Part shown: piece by piece, positions 7,565 to 15,206 of the stretch | Layout of the letters: every line of letters begins with the position of its first letter | Position numbering within the stretch: position 1 is the stretch's first letter | Source of the DNA: JACPWY01 sp964603655 | Lineage (GTDB): Bacteria > Bdellovibrionota > FAC87 > UBA2466 | Assembly: GCA_964603655.1 (NCBI GenBank) | Contig: CAZRVZ010000207.1 | Coordinates: forward strand, 1 to 26,582 | DNA length: 26,582 bases | Direction of reading: 5' to 3' | Program-made: the position numbers and the translations under genes | The notes under the pieces: model-generated | What the model saw: the letters and a program-made list of their open reading frames with translations, nothing else | The model's database searches: none | What the model was told of the DNA's origin: nothing

Positions 7565-8740
7565 TCATCCAACGTTTGTATCTGTGTCGCGCGTTAGAAT
7601 AGTTAGGTACTCTGAATAGGCGTACCTTCGGTTTCGTTGCTTCCCAGTGACTTCCTTCAGAATTCCCAACGCCATCAATCGATCGAGAGCGCGTTGAATG
7701 GCTGGTACGGTAGATTTATCAAGCCCCCTTTTGAGATCTGGCATCGTCTGGATGGGATAGAGACAAAACTGGCGAAACACCTGGCCCAGTAAACTAGTTC
7801 CCTTTGCTTCGTGGATGATCCTCAGGTGATTTGAATGAAGTTTTTGAATTTCAAGGGCGGCTGCGTTTGCCATTCTCGCTGTGTCCGTTACTCCCCTTAA
7901 GAAAAACTTTATCCATTCCTCCCACTCCCCTTTGATTCGCACAGCCATTAGCCGGCTATAATACTCTGTCCGATTCGCCTTGAAGAAGTAACTCAAATAC
8001 AGGAGGGGTTTTTCAATCACCCCCCAATGACAAAGAACAAAGGTAATGAGTAGGCGGCCAAGGCGACCGTTGCCGTCCAAAAATGGATGAACGGTTTCAA
8101 ATTGGGCGTGGATCAGCGCAGCTCTTATCAAAGGCGGTGTGGTTTCATCACTATGAATGTACTTTTCCAACTCTCCCATGCACCGATCTAATTCTTGAGG
8201 CGGTGGCGGCACAAATGCGGCCGTACCCAGAGTGGAACCGGGAGGGCCAATCCAGTTTTGCGATGTCCGAAACTCGCCTGGGATTTTATTCGAGCCCCTT
8301 ACTCCCGCCATCAAAATTCGATGAATCTCTTTAATGAGCCGGTTTGAGACAGGTAATTTTTCCAGCGTTTCCAAACCGCGGTTCATGGCTTTGACATAGT
8401 TAGAAACCTCTTCGATATCACTGATATCACTGCCTTTGTCCGCCGACTCTTTTTCTGGTGTCAGAATGTCTTCAAGTGAGCACTGGGTTCCTTCAATTTG
8501 GGAGCTCAGGAGAGCCTCTTTTCTCACATACAGATACACGAAAAGGTTGGGATCATTAATGATCGACACCAAGCCATTCAATTGTCCCAGCCTTCTATCA
8601 GCCTCGGAGAGCAGACTTAGAAGCTCATTATCTAGTTCGAGTGGAGGACGAGGGGGCAATGGCTCAGGAACAAATGCCTTGTAGCCCGTCGCCTGTTGAA
8701 TGTAGCGACCCGTCCTGTTTTTCTTTTCGTCTCCACCCAT
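7565..8740 (-). CDS. Fic family protein, class II (N-terminal inhibitory helix), with C-terminal winged helix
   Basis: This is a Fic-domain protein of 391 residues, resembling the SoFic-type AMP-transferases that attach AMP from ATP to Ser, Thr or Tyr of target proteins. HPFLDGNGRLGR at residues 218-229 is a perfect catalytic motif with H218 as base. SSQIEG at 79-84 matches (S/T)xxxE(G/N), the autoinhibitory helix whose Glu blocks ATP, placed N-terminal as in class II. SQNWIG and FVPPPP form the target-docking flap region. The C-terminal 80 residues (PDLKRGL, TVPAIQRALDRLMALGILKE) look like a winged helix-turn-helix. The start is the ATG at 8740. It is divergent from the BrnT-like gene across an AT-rich control region. 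All catalytic residues are intact. Confidence 0.93.
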   Translation of the reverse strand: MGGDEKKNRTGRYIQQATGYKAFVPEPLPPRPPLELDNELLSLLSEADRRLGQLNGLVSIINDPNLFVYLYVRKEALLSSQIEGTQCSLEDILTPEKESADKGSDISDIEEVSNYVKAMNRGLETLEKLPVSNRLIKEIHRILMAGVRGSNKIPGEFRTSQNWIGPPGSTLGTAAFVPPPPQELDRCMGELEKYIHSDETTPPLIRAALIHAQFETVHPFLDGNGRLGRLLITFVLCHWGVIEKPLLYLSYFFKANRTEYYSRLMAVRIKGEWEEWIKFFLRGVTDTARMANAAALEIQKLHSNHLRIIHEAKGTSLLGQVFRQFCLYPIQTMPDLKRGLDKSTVPAIQRALDRLMALGILKEVTGKQRNRRYAYSEYLTILTRDTDTNVG

Positions 8741-8781
8741 AACGCTGCGCCTAAAGTGTGTTCTCTTCTATTTTCGTTATT

Positions 8782-8823
8782 TATATAACCACATAATAAC
8801 ATTAATGTAAATAAACGTTATTA
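8782..8823 (-). promoter_or_regulatory. predicted fic promoter overlapped by an inverted repeat
   Basis: On the minus strand a -35 TTTACA (8811-8806) and a -10 TATATA (8787-8782) are 18 bp apart, ahead of the Fic start at 8740. TAATAAC (8794-8800) and GTTATTA (8817-8823) are perfect arms centred on the -35, and a 10-bp palindrome ACATTAATGT (8799-8808) lies between them. Binding by the Fic winged helix or by the BrnA-like protein is possible but untested. Confidence 0.4.
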
Positions 8824-8879
8824 ATTACTTTTCTTAGTATTGAGTCAGGCTCGGGAGAATGTGCCCCGTATTATTAATA

Positions 8880-8913
8880 TTGTAATACTGATGTATATAC
8901 TATAATATTACAA
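8880..8913 (+). promoter_or_regulatory. promoter with nested dyad operator for BrnT/BrnA-like operon
   Basis: TTGTAATA (8880-8887) and TATTACAA (8906-8913) are perfect arms sharing one centre (8896.5) with an inner palindrome GTATATAC (8893-8900). A consensus -10 TATAAT (8901-8906) lies inside the right half, with TTGTAA as a weak -35 at 15 bp. A ribbon-helix-helix dimer pair would cover the -10, the usual design of autoregulated toxin-antitoxin operons. Confidence 0.5.
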
Positions 8914-8926
8914 ATAGAGAGACATC

Positions 8927-9217
8927 GTGGGAAGGGACAACGAAGAGTGGGCCGCCCGGCATATTCAAAAGCACGGGACGACTCCTCGAGAAGCGTGGGA
9001 AGTAGCATACGAGGATGTTAAAGTCGTAATTCTTCGTGCGCGTGATCAGCTAAGGTACCCACCCTTTGTGCGCTATTGGACCATCGGCAACACTAGGGCC
9101 GGAAGAAAACTATTGGTTGTATGGGATAAACACCGCGCAACCAAGAATTTGATCACGTCTTTTGAACCCGATACAGAGAAGGAGAAATTTTATGAGCGAG
9201 AAAAGAAAAAGAAATAA
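8927..9217 (+). CDS. BrnT-like type II toxin (predicted ribonuclease)
   Basis: This is a small basic protein of 96 residues. The order of features matches the BrnT (RelE-fold) family: an N-terminal WAARHIQKHGTTPREAWEV like the family's 'N..KHGVsFeEA..v', a central RYWTIGNTRAGRKLLVVW like 'R...iG.t..GRlLvVv', and an end rich in Arg and Lys (EKFYEREKKKK). BrnT toxins cleave mRNA and are neutralised by BrnA. The start is a GTG at 8927 preceded by AGAGAG. No ATG is available. The toxin comes first and overlaps the next gene by 26 bp, the brnTA gene order. The match is by pattern and is divergent, so DUF4258-like toxins remain possible. Confidence 0.7.
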   Translation: MGRDNEEWAARHIQKHGTTPREAWEVAYEDVKVVILRARDQLRYPPFVRYWTIGNTRAGRKLLVVWDKHRATKNLITSFEPDTEKEKFYEREKKKK

Positions 9218-9497
9218 GGACGACGAAAAATATTGGGAGGCCGCCGCAGCCCAGTTTGAGGCGCCAGGAATCGACGCCCTCAAAGGAAGCCGTGTTCTTT
9301 CTGCTGTAGAGACCAGACGTCTTCTTGGACCTGGCCGAACTAAACTTGTTTCGATTCGAGTTCCCGAAACAGATTTAGAAGCCGTCAAAGAAATTGCTGA
9401 AAAGCACGGCAGAAAATACCAACAACTGATGACCCTAGCCCTTTGCCAATTCATTGAACGGTATGCCGAATCAGCATCCCGAAAGAAAACCGGTTAA
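9192..9497 (+). CDS. BrnA/CopG-like ribbon-helix-helix antitoxin
   Basis: This is a protein of 101 residues encoded directly behind the BrnT-like gene. The N-terminal half is charged and probably flexible (MSEKRKRNKDDEKYWEAA), as in the toxin-binding arm. The C-terminal half contains LVSIRVPETDLEAVKEIA and a helical segment YQQLMTLALCQFIERY, the strand-helix-helix of CopG/Arc DNA-binding domains. The ATG at 9192 follows AAGGAG with good spacing; a TTG at 9162 in the same frame is rejected. The 26-bp overlap with the toxin frame suggests coupling. It probably represses its own promoter through the dyad at 8880-8913. Family assignment rests on the RHH pattern and gene order. Confidence 0.7.
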   Translation: MSEKRKRNKDDEKYWEAAAAQFEAPGIDALKGSRVLSAVETRRLLGPGRTKLVSIRVPETDLEAVKEIAEKHGRKYQQLMTLALCQFIERYAESASRKKTG

Positions 9498-9577
9498 GGA
9501 TTTTTTTCTGCTTATCGGCTTGTCACATAATGACGGTTAGAGTGGTTCAACCTGAGCAAAACCTTCATCAACAGACC

Positions 9578-10729
9578 CTACCCCACTCTCAAATTACCAA
9601 CGCTTCCGATAGTCGGCACAGACTTTGACTCGACTCTCTGATCGCCGCCGCGAATGCAGGATATGATTACGCCGATCATCGCCAAATGAGTTATCAGCGC
9701 GGATCGTCCCCAGGAAAAAAATGGAAGAGGCAACCCTTTTATGGGAAGCAGCCCGGTAACGCCTCCGACATTCACGCAAACTTGCAACATCAGAGAAAAA
9801 CTGAGACCAAAAATAACGAATCGGGAAAAACTGTCGCTCGCTCGACTGGCAGCACGAAACAATATCAAGCCAAGCAGGGCAAAGAGACAAACGACGACTG
9901 CGGCACCCACAAAACCAAGCTCCTCGGCAGTTAGTGAAAAAATGAAATCGGTATGAACCTCGGGAAGGTAGAAAAGCTTGCTGTTTCCATTTCCAATTCC
10001 AACCCCAGCAAATTTCCCAGAGTGAATGGAGAGCAGGCTTTGAATCGTCTGAAATCCGGCGCCCTGCGGCTCCGACCAAGGGTTCAAAAATGCGGTGATT
10101 CTGCGCCGGCGATATTCCGAGCTCAGCATGGCGATAGCGATGGCCCCGGACCCCGCGCCGATCATTCCTAAAAACAGAACTGGGCGAATTCCCGATAGAA
10201 AGAGAAGTCCCAACACTATCGATAAAAGTAAAATCATGGAGCCCAAATCGGGTTGCCGGAAAACCATTAACAACAGCACCAAGATCGCAGCCGAATGACC
10301 CAGCCACCTCTTTTGGGAAAACCCACATTTTTCACTGCTGCTCAAAAGGTGAGCCATGTAAAAAGTTAGCGAAATGCGAGCCAACTCGCTAGGCTGGAGG
10401 GTAAACCCCCAGAAATTCAGCCATCGGGACGCCCCTTGGGCCTGAACTCTGAAGGGCGAGAACAGGGTGAGAAAAACCAAAACCAACTGAATGGCAAAAA
10501 GAGAGGGCGCCGCTTTCTTCCAAAAATCCACTTTTACATTGGATAGGATCCAAAGCAGAAGCAGGCCGATAGTCGCGCAAACGGCCTGTCTAAAACTATA
10601 ATAAAATTCGCTTTCGTGCCTCTGAATTCCCATGATGCCGGAGGCGCTAAAAAGCATAACCTGCCCCAAAACTAAAAGCACCCCCACAAGAATCATGATG
10701 CGACGAGTTGTCGTCGTTCCGTCTGCCAT
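9578..10729 (-). CDS. ftsW: SEDS-family peptidoglycan glycosyltransferase, FtsW-like
   Basis: This is a polytopic membrane protein of 383 residues with about ten hydrophobic segments. SEDS landmarks are present: QGASRWLNFWGFTLQPSELA, RQPDLGS with the essential Asp at 161, and RRRITAFLNPWSEPQGAGFQ. SKLFYLPEVHTDFIFSLTAEELG and GLLPIKGLPLPFFSWGRSAL follow. These fit FtsW/SpoVE better than RodA. SEDS enzymes polymerise lipid II glycan chains with a partner PBP. The usual SYGGSS end motif reads SWGRSA here, which is odd. The start ATG at 10729 is 32 bp after the response-regulator stop, so the gene appears to belong to the kinase-regulator operon rather than to a division (dcw) cluster. Confidence 0.88.
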   Translation of the reverse strand: MADGTTTTRRIMILVGVLLVLGQVMLFSASGIMGIQRHESEFYYSFRQAVCATIGLLLLWILSNVKVDFWKKAAPSLFAIQLVLVFLTLFSPFRVQAQGASRWLNFWGFTLQPSELARISLTFYMAHLLSSSEKCGFSQKRWLGHSAAILVLLLMVFRQPDLGSMILLLSIVLGLLFLSGIRPVLFLGMIGAGSGAIAIAMLSSEYRRRRITAFLNPWSEPQGAGFQTIQSLLSIHSGKFAGVGIGNGNSKLFYLPEVHTDFIFSLTAEELGFVGAAVVVCLFALLGLILFRAASRASDSFSRFVIFGLSFSLMLQVCVNVGGVTGLLPIKGLPLPFFSWGRSALITHLAMIGVIISCIRGGDQRVESKSVPTIGSVGNLRVG

Positions 10730-10761
10730 TCAGATATTTTAGCCGACGCGGGGCGGGCGGA

Positions 10762-12231
10762 CTATCGATAATCTTCCGCTCGAATGGTGTACTTCTGAAG
10801 CTTTCGTAGCAGGGTCTTTTTGGGAATTTTGGCGTGCATCGCCGTTTGGTTGATCCGCCCCTTAAACATTTTTAGTGCTTTGATGATGAATTCCTTTTCA
10901 AACTGTTCCTTGTGAAGGCGGTAATCCAAAAAACCATCCGCTTCTCCCACCGGAACGCCCACTAGTGGAATATCGGCATCGCTTCCAACATCCAAATCCT
11001 CGAATTCAGAATCATCGGAATCCAGAACCTCATCGGCCTCAGACGATGCCTCAGCCTGTAAACTCCCAGCGAGGTAAGCAGGAAGGGATGCGCGCTGAAT
11101 AGTGTCAGTTGATTCGATTACGAACGAATGTTCGATTACATTTTCAAGCTCTCGAATATTTCCCGGCCAGTGATGCCGCATTAGAAGCTCCATAGAATCC
11201 GAACTGATCTTCACAATCGCCTTCTTGTGCAGCAAATTAAACTTGGCAATGAAGTGCGCGACCAAACGGGTAATATCATCTTTGCGCTCCTTGAGTGGAG
11301 GCAAAAATATCGATACGACATTCAACCGGTAGAACAGATCTTCTCGAAACGTACCCTTTTGAATTCTTTCCTCCAAGTTGCGATTGGTGGCCGCGATAAT
11401 TCGAACGTCCATTTCGATTTCTCGATTGGAACCCACTGGCGTGAATTTTCTCTCCTGTAACACCCGGAGAAGCTTCACCTGCATCGCTGGCGAGAGATCC
11501 CCGATCTCATCAAGAAACAAGGTGCCGCCCTCGGCGTATTGAAATTTTCCAATCTGGCGTTGATCCGCGCCGGTAAAGGCCCCTTTCTCGTGGCCAAACA
11601 GTTCGCTTTCGAACAATGTCTCAGCGATAGAGCTGCAATTGATAGCCACCAACCGTCGATCCTTTCGGCCGGAATTGTAATGAATTGCGCGCGCAACGAG
11701 CTCCTTTCCCGTTCCGCTGTCCCCGCGAATCATTACAGACGTATCCACTTTAGCGAGCTTATGAATTACTCCGAAAATCTTTTTCATTTCACTCGAGTTA
11801 CCGACAAAGCTTCCGGCATCAAGCCGAACGATAGGCGCGGAAAACGCCATGCTCTGAATCAATTTTTTGGCCTCCAGTGCTCGGCTGGTCATCTCGATTA
11901 TCGCCTGATGCTTGATCGGCTTGGCCAAATAGTTGTAGGCACCCTCTTTAATGGCGGTCACGGCGTCTTCAATAGTACTGTAGGCCGTCATGACAATGAC
12001 AATGATCGACGGATCCATCTCTTTTAATCGTTTCAGGCATTCAAGCCCCGACATCCGAGGCATATTAACGTCGACCAAAACTAAGTCGGGCTTTTCCGTA
12101 CAGGACTTTTCTACGGCATCCAGCCCATCCACCGCCTCCCTGACCTGAAATCCGGCACCCGACAACGATTCGCGAATCGTCCTACGAAGCTCCAGATCAT
12201 CCTCGACCACCAATACTTTATATCCAGCCAT
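10762..12231 (-). CDS. NtrC-family sigma54-dependent response regulator
   Basis: This is a cytoplasmic transcription activator of 489 residues. The receiver domain (about 1-115) has the acidic pocket VVEDD, phospho-acceptor Asp 54 in LVLVDVNMPRMSG, and Lys in YLAKPIKH. The AAA+ domain (about 140-380) has Walker A GDSGTGKE, the sigma54-contact loop GAFTGA, Walker B LFLDEIGD, and the R-finger segment FREDLFYRLNV. A Fis-type helix-turn-helix (INQTAMHAKIPKKTLLRKLQ) ends the protein. Between AAA+ and HTH lies an acidic insert (about 395-430, rich in Asp, Glu and Ser). The ATG at 12231 has GGAG five bases upstream; the GTG at 12237 abuts that site and is rejected. It starts 8 bp after the kinase gene, its probable phosphodonor. 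Confidence 0.95.
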   Translation of the reverse strand: MAGYKVLVVEDDLELRRTIRESLSGAGFQVREAVDGLDAVEKSCTEKPDLVLVDVNMPRMSGLECLKRLKEMDPSIIVIVMTAYSTIEDAVTAIKEGAYNYLAKPIKHQAIIEMTSRALEAKKLIQSMAFSAPIVRLDAGSFVGNSSEMKKIFGVIHKLAKVDTSVMIRGDSGTGKELVARAIHYNSGRKDRRLVAINCSSIAETLFESELFGHEKGAFTGADQRQIGKFQYAEGGTLFLDEIGDLSPAMQVKLLRVLQERKFTPVGSNREIEMDVRIIAATNRNLEERIQKGTFREDLFYRLNVVSIFLPPLKERKDDITRLVAHFIAKFNLLHKKAIVKISSDSMELLMRHHWPGNIRELENVIEHSFVIESTDTIQRASLPAYLAGSLQAEASSEADEVLDSDDSEFEDLDVGSDADIPLVGVPVGEADGFLDYRLHKEQFEKEFIIKALKMFKGRINQTAMHAKIPKKTLLRKLQKYTIRAEDYR

Positions 12232-12239
12232 TTTCACTC

Positions 12240-14138
12240 CTACGCTACGGGCAAGGAAACGGTAAACGTACTCCCATGACCCAAGTCACTTTCAAGCTCG
12301 ATGATGCCAAGATGCAATTCCACAAAATATTTAACGAGGTACAGCCCTAAGCCCGTCCCTTTAACTTTTTGAGTTACATCGTTCCCGCAACGATAAAATT
12401 TAAAAAATACTTTTTCAGCATCATCCTTTGAAATGCCGACACCCTCGTCCTTAATCACTAGCTTTACCCACCCATCCTCTTCGATCGTCCGCAGAAGAAT
12501 CTGACTGTTCGGCGGAGAATACTGGATGGCGTTTTCAACCAGGTTCGCAATAACCCGCTTCATGAGCTTAACATCGTAACGCATGCTAAATATCGGGTCC
12601 AATTGCGTCTTGAGCTCGATTTGTTTCTCTGCGGCCATCCCGGACTTCTCCTCGATGACTTCCAACACGGTCGAGTTGATGTCCCGGGTGCTTTTATTCA
12701 AGGGAACGCGTGCGCTTTCGACGCGCGTGATATCCAGAATAGACTCGACATATTGACTAAGATTTTCCGTGGTTTTCACAATCGCAGAAAGTGACTTGCG
12801 TTGGCTCTCGTGTAAAGCTTCGGCGCCCTCTAACATTAGCTCGGCATTTCCTTGTATACGCGCAATCGGGGTTTTCAAATCGTGCGACACCAGTGACAAA
12901 AAATTGCTCTTGAGCTGCTCCAACTGGCCCATCAGCTCGCTCTTTTCCTGGTAATGCCACCGCTTTCGGTACTCATCGACGAGTCGGTAAGGAATAACCA
13001 GATAGTATCCGACGCACGCAATAACCAGGGGGTGGGCCAGATCAAGCCAGATGCCGTTTAATCGCAGGAGGACCCAGCCCACTACGACCAGCCCCAAACA
13101 CTCGCAAAACACGCACAGAATTCCGCGGCCCGGTGACACCGCCAGGACCAGGTTTACGGTTAAGATTCCAACCGCGACCGCAATTAGCCAATCCATCCAA
13201 AAGGGAGACCTCACCACGGAGTCGTCCTCAACGAGTGAAGCGATGCTCTGAGCGGCCCCCTCAAGCATTGGAGTATCGAATGTGCTTCGAGAGAAAGGTG
13301 TCAGAATATGATCGGCGCCTTTTCTTCCGGATAACTGAGTACCGATAACGACAATTCTGCCCTTAAATCGCTCTGGCGGTACCTCTCCCTTCACAATGGC
13401 GGCGCTAGAGAATTCTTGCGTCCGTCCCCGACGCCACTGAATGTAACTATGGGCCGAATTTCCGACGGTTTCGATCCCCAGATCTCTCGTTGAACACCGC
13501 TTTCCACTTCGAATACACAATTTTTGAGATAACAGCCAAAACAACGTCGGCTGGCCATCGATCATCGTCATTACTCTGCGAGAAACTGAGTCACCGCCAT
13601 AACTGAAGGTATCCCGAGAAACAAACCCGGCTACATAAGGAAAGGAGCCCGTAAAGGCACTGGGGCGCTCGTGTCCCAAGCTTTCATCATCATTAAATCC
13701 AACGAATGTATTTTCAAATCCACCAAAAACCCCATTCAACGTCGCTAGCTCATGATTTGAGTAAATCCGCTCGTTAAACGCCCCCAAAACCGCAATTGCC
13801 GCAGGCTGCCCGGCGACCACCGATTTAAAAACCGCTTCGAGCTCAGCAACCGGGAATCGTGCTCCGTAACCGAATCGCTCGCTTGAGGAGTCGTCATAGG
13901 CCACCACCGTTACATTTTTGGCTGAGTTCTTGAATGAAGGAAGGCGAAAAAGCCCATCTACTAAAATTCCACGCAGGCCATCCATTTCAAACTGCATAAT
14001 GGCAAAAACAAACAGCGCTCCTAAAATACTAACCGACAAATGGGTAAGGGCCCGAGATCGCCATCGGGATTCCGGCGACGGACTATCTCGATCTGAATTT
14101 AATCGGTCGTAACGCGTTTCCGTAGTTTTCGAGCGCAT
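12240..14138 (-). CDS. CHASE2-domain sensor histidine kinase
   Basis: This is a membrane sensor kinase of 632 residues. A first membrane segment (about 33-50) leads into a large extracytoplasmic CHASE2 domain (about 53-310). That domain contains VTVVAYDDSSSERFGYGARFPV and the closing FKGRIVVIGTQ plus HILTPF, typical of the family. Three membrane segments follow (about 316-333, 340-358, 366-384), then the kinase: HisKA with SHDLKTP (H419), N-box LVENAIQYSP, G1 DEGVGIS and G2 GTGLGLYLV. All phosphotransfer and ATP-binding motifs are intact. The signal for CHASE2 is unknown. It is transcribed ahead of the NtrC-type regulator with an 8-bp gap, so the two form a cognate pair. Confidence 0.95.
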   Translation of the reverse strand: MRSKTTETRYDRLNSDRDSPSPESRWRSRALTHLSVSILGALFVFAIMQFEMDGLRGILVDGLFRLPSFKNSAKNVTVVAYDDSSSERFGYGARFPVAELEAVFKSVVAGQPAAIAVLGAFNERIYSNHELATLNGVFGGFENTFVGFNDDESLGHERPSAFTGSFPYVAGFVSRDTFSYGGDSVSRRVMTMIDGQPTLFWLLSQKLCIRSGKRCSTRDLGIETVGNSAHSYIQWRRGRTQEFSSAAIVKGEVPPERFKGRIVVIGTQLSGRKGADHILTPFSRSTFDTPMLEGAAQSIASLVEDDSVVRSPFWMDWLIAVAVGILTVNLVLAVSPGRGILCVFCECLGLVVVGWVLLRLNGIWLDLAHPLVIACVGYYLVIPYRLVDEYRKRWHYQEKSELMGQLEQLKSNFLSLVSHDLKTPIARIQGNAELMLEGAEALHESQRKSLSAIVKTTENLSQYVESILDITRVESARVPLNKSTRDINSTVLEVIEEKSGMAAEKQIELKTQLDPIFSMRYDVKLMKRVIANLVENAIQYSPPNSQILLRTIEEDGWVKLVIKDEGVGISKDDAEKVFFKFYRCGNDVTQKVKGTGLGLYLVKYFVELHLGIIELESDLGHGSTFTVSLPVA

Positions 14139-14184
14139 AAAAAAGGCCCTCGGCCATTGGATTTAGACCGTTAGCACAGCGCGC

Positions 14185-14214
14185 AATATAGCCCAGTTGG
14201 AGCCACGCTCTCAA
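14185..14214 (-). promoter_or_regulatory. sigma70-type promoter for kinase-regulator-ftsW operon
   Basis: On the minus strand TTGAGA (14214-14209) and TATATT (14190-14185) are spaced 18 bp, about 50 bp before the kinase ATG at 14138. It lies in the 147-bp gap after the zinc-ribbon gene, where no clear terminator hairpin with a U-run was found. The assignment rests on consensus match only. Confidence 0.4.
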
Positions 14215-14285
14215 GTAGACTTGAAGAAAAGACCACGTTACTTTTCAATCCTTTCAACTGCTTAGAGGGCTTATTGGGTGGCCCC

Positions 14286-15026
14286 TTAGGCCTGCTGCAA
14301 CGGGGACGAGGGCAGCACTAGAATTCGCCCGCAGCTTTGGCACTTGTGAATCGCCTTAAATCCCAATATCTCGTTAAATAACTGCGGTCTGATTAAAATA
14401 TGACAACCGCTACATCTTCCCGAGTCCGCAACTACGATGGGGACGCTCCGCAATTTTCTCAACGTACGATTATAAATATCAGCAACCTCGGGCGACAGCT
14501 GACCCATCGTGGTTACGCGGGCCGAAATCTGAGTCTCCATCAGCTGCAGTACGCGTGCGCGTTCCTGTTCGACTCTTACCTTGTCCGCCGAGAGTACGGC
14601 TTCCTGTGCAGAGAAACTGGTTTCCGCCAAAGTAGTCGCCTTCTTATTTTCATCCGCTTCGGTCATGAGCTGAATGACACACTCTTCGTAAACTCCCTTT
14701 TCCGATTTCTGGTTTGTCGTTTCGCGCATGGCCGCCTTGTAAGCGTCATTGGACTTCACTTCCATCATCTTTTCTAGAGATTTTCTAAGTGCCTCTTCGC
14801 GGTCCTTCAAATCCGATTCCGCGACACGAAGTTTTTTCTCGGTATGGTCCTGGGCCGATTTTGCTTCACTCATCTTTTGCCGGCACGAGGTCAAAGCAGT
14901 GTCTATTTTTTGGATTTCTATCGGAAGGTCTTCTGCCTCCCGTTGCAATCGATAAATCTTTTCTTCGATGGATTTGAGATCTAATAAAATCTTATATTGT
15001 GCCTGCATCAATTCGCTCAAAAACAT
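14286..15026 (-). CDS. coiled-coil C4-type zinc-ribbon protein (DUF164/CdsZ-like)
   Basis: This is a protein of 246 residues. About 170 residues of heptad-like, Glu/Lys-rich sequence form a long antiparallel coiled coil. They are followed by a C-terminal zinc ribbon with two CxxC pairs, CSGC and CQSC, about 25 residues apart. This is the architecture of the DUF164 family found near core genes in many bacteria; its chlamydial member CdsZ supports type III secretion. No export signal is present. The start is an ATG at 15026 close behind AGGAG; a later ATG at 15008 is possible and a GTG at 15029 is less likely. The molecular role here is unknown. It lies immediately after the CAU tRNA in the rpoD direction. 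Confidence 0.85.
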   Translation of the reverse strand: MFLSELMQAQYKILLDLKSIEEKIYRLQREAEDLPIEIQKIDTALTSCRQKMSEAKSAQDHTEKKLRVAESDLKDREEALRKSLEKMMEVKSNDAYKAAMRETTNQKSEKGVYEECVIQLMTEADENKKATTLAETSFSAQEAVLSADKVRVEQERARVLQLMETQISARVTTMGQLSPEVADIYNRTLRKLRSVPIVVADSGRCSGCHILIRPQLFNEILGFKAIHKCQSCGRILVLPSSPLQQA

Positions 15027-15040
15027 CACTCCTAACGACC

Positions 15041-15114
15041 TGGGCCCACCAGGACTTGAACCTGGGACCTACCGGTTATGAGCCGGCTGCTCTAACCGAC
15101 TGAGCTATGGGCCC
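15041..15114 (-). tRNA. tRNA with CAU anticodon (tRNA-Ile2 or elongator tRNA-Met)
   Basis: The minus strand folds as a 74-nt cloverleaf. The acceptor is GGGCCCA/TGGGCCC with discriminator A, the D arm AGCTCAGTCGGTTAGAGC, the anticodon stem GCCGG/CCGGT around loop CTCATAA, and the T arm contains GGTTCAAGTCC. CCA is not encoded. A CAU anticodon with an ordinary Watson-Crick first pair excludes the initiator. Choosing between Met and lysidine-modified Ile2 needs comparison with the other CAU tRNAs of the genome. Confidence 0.93.
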
Positions 15115-15125
15115 AATCGTGGCCT

Positions 15126-15153
15126 AATCTACCGCCTATTCACGATAAGTCGA
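15126..15153 (-). promoter_or_regulatory. possible promoter of CAU tRNA
   Basis: On the minus strand TCGACT (15153-15148) and TAGATT (15131-15126) have a 16-bp spacer, ending 11 bases before the tRNA. The match is weak (four of six in each box). Read-through from rpoD is the alternative. Confidence 0.3.
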
Positions 15154-15206
15154 GGTAAACCTGAATACTCACCCACTAAATTCACCGGCAAAACACCATC
15201 AATAAC

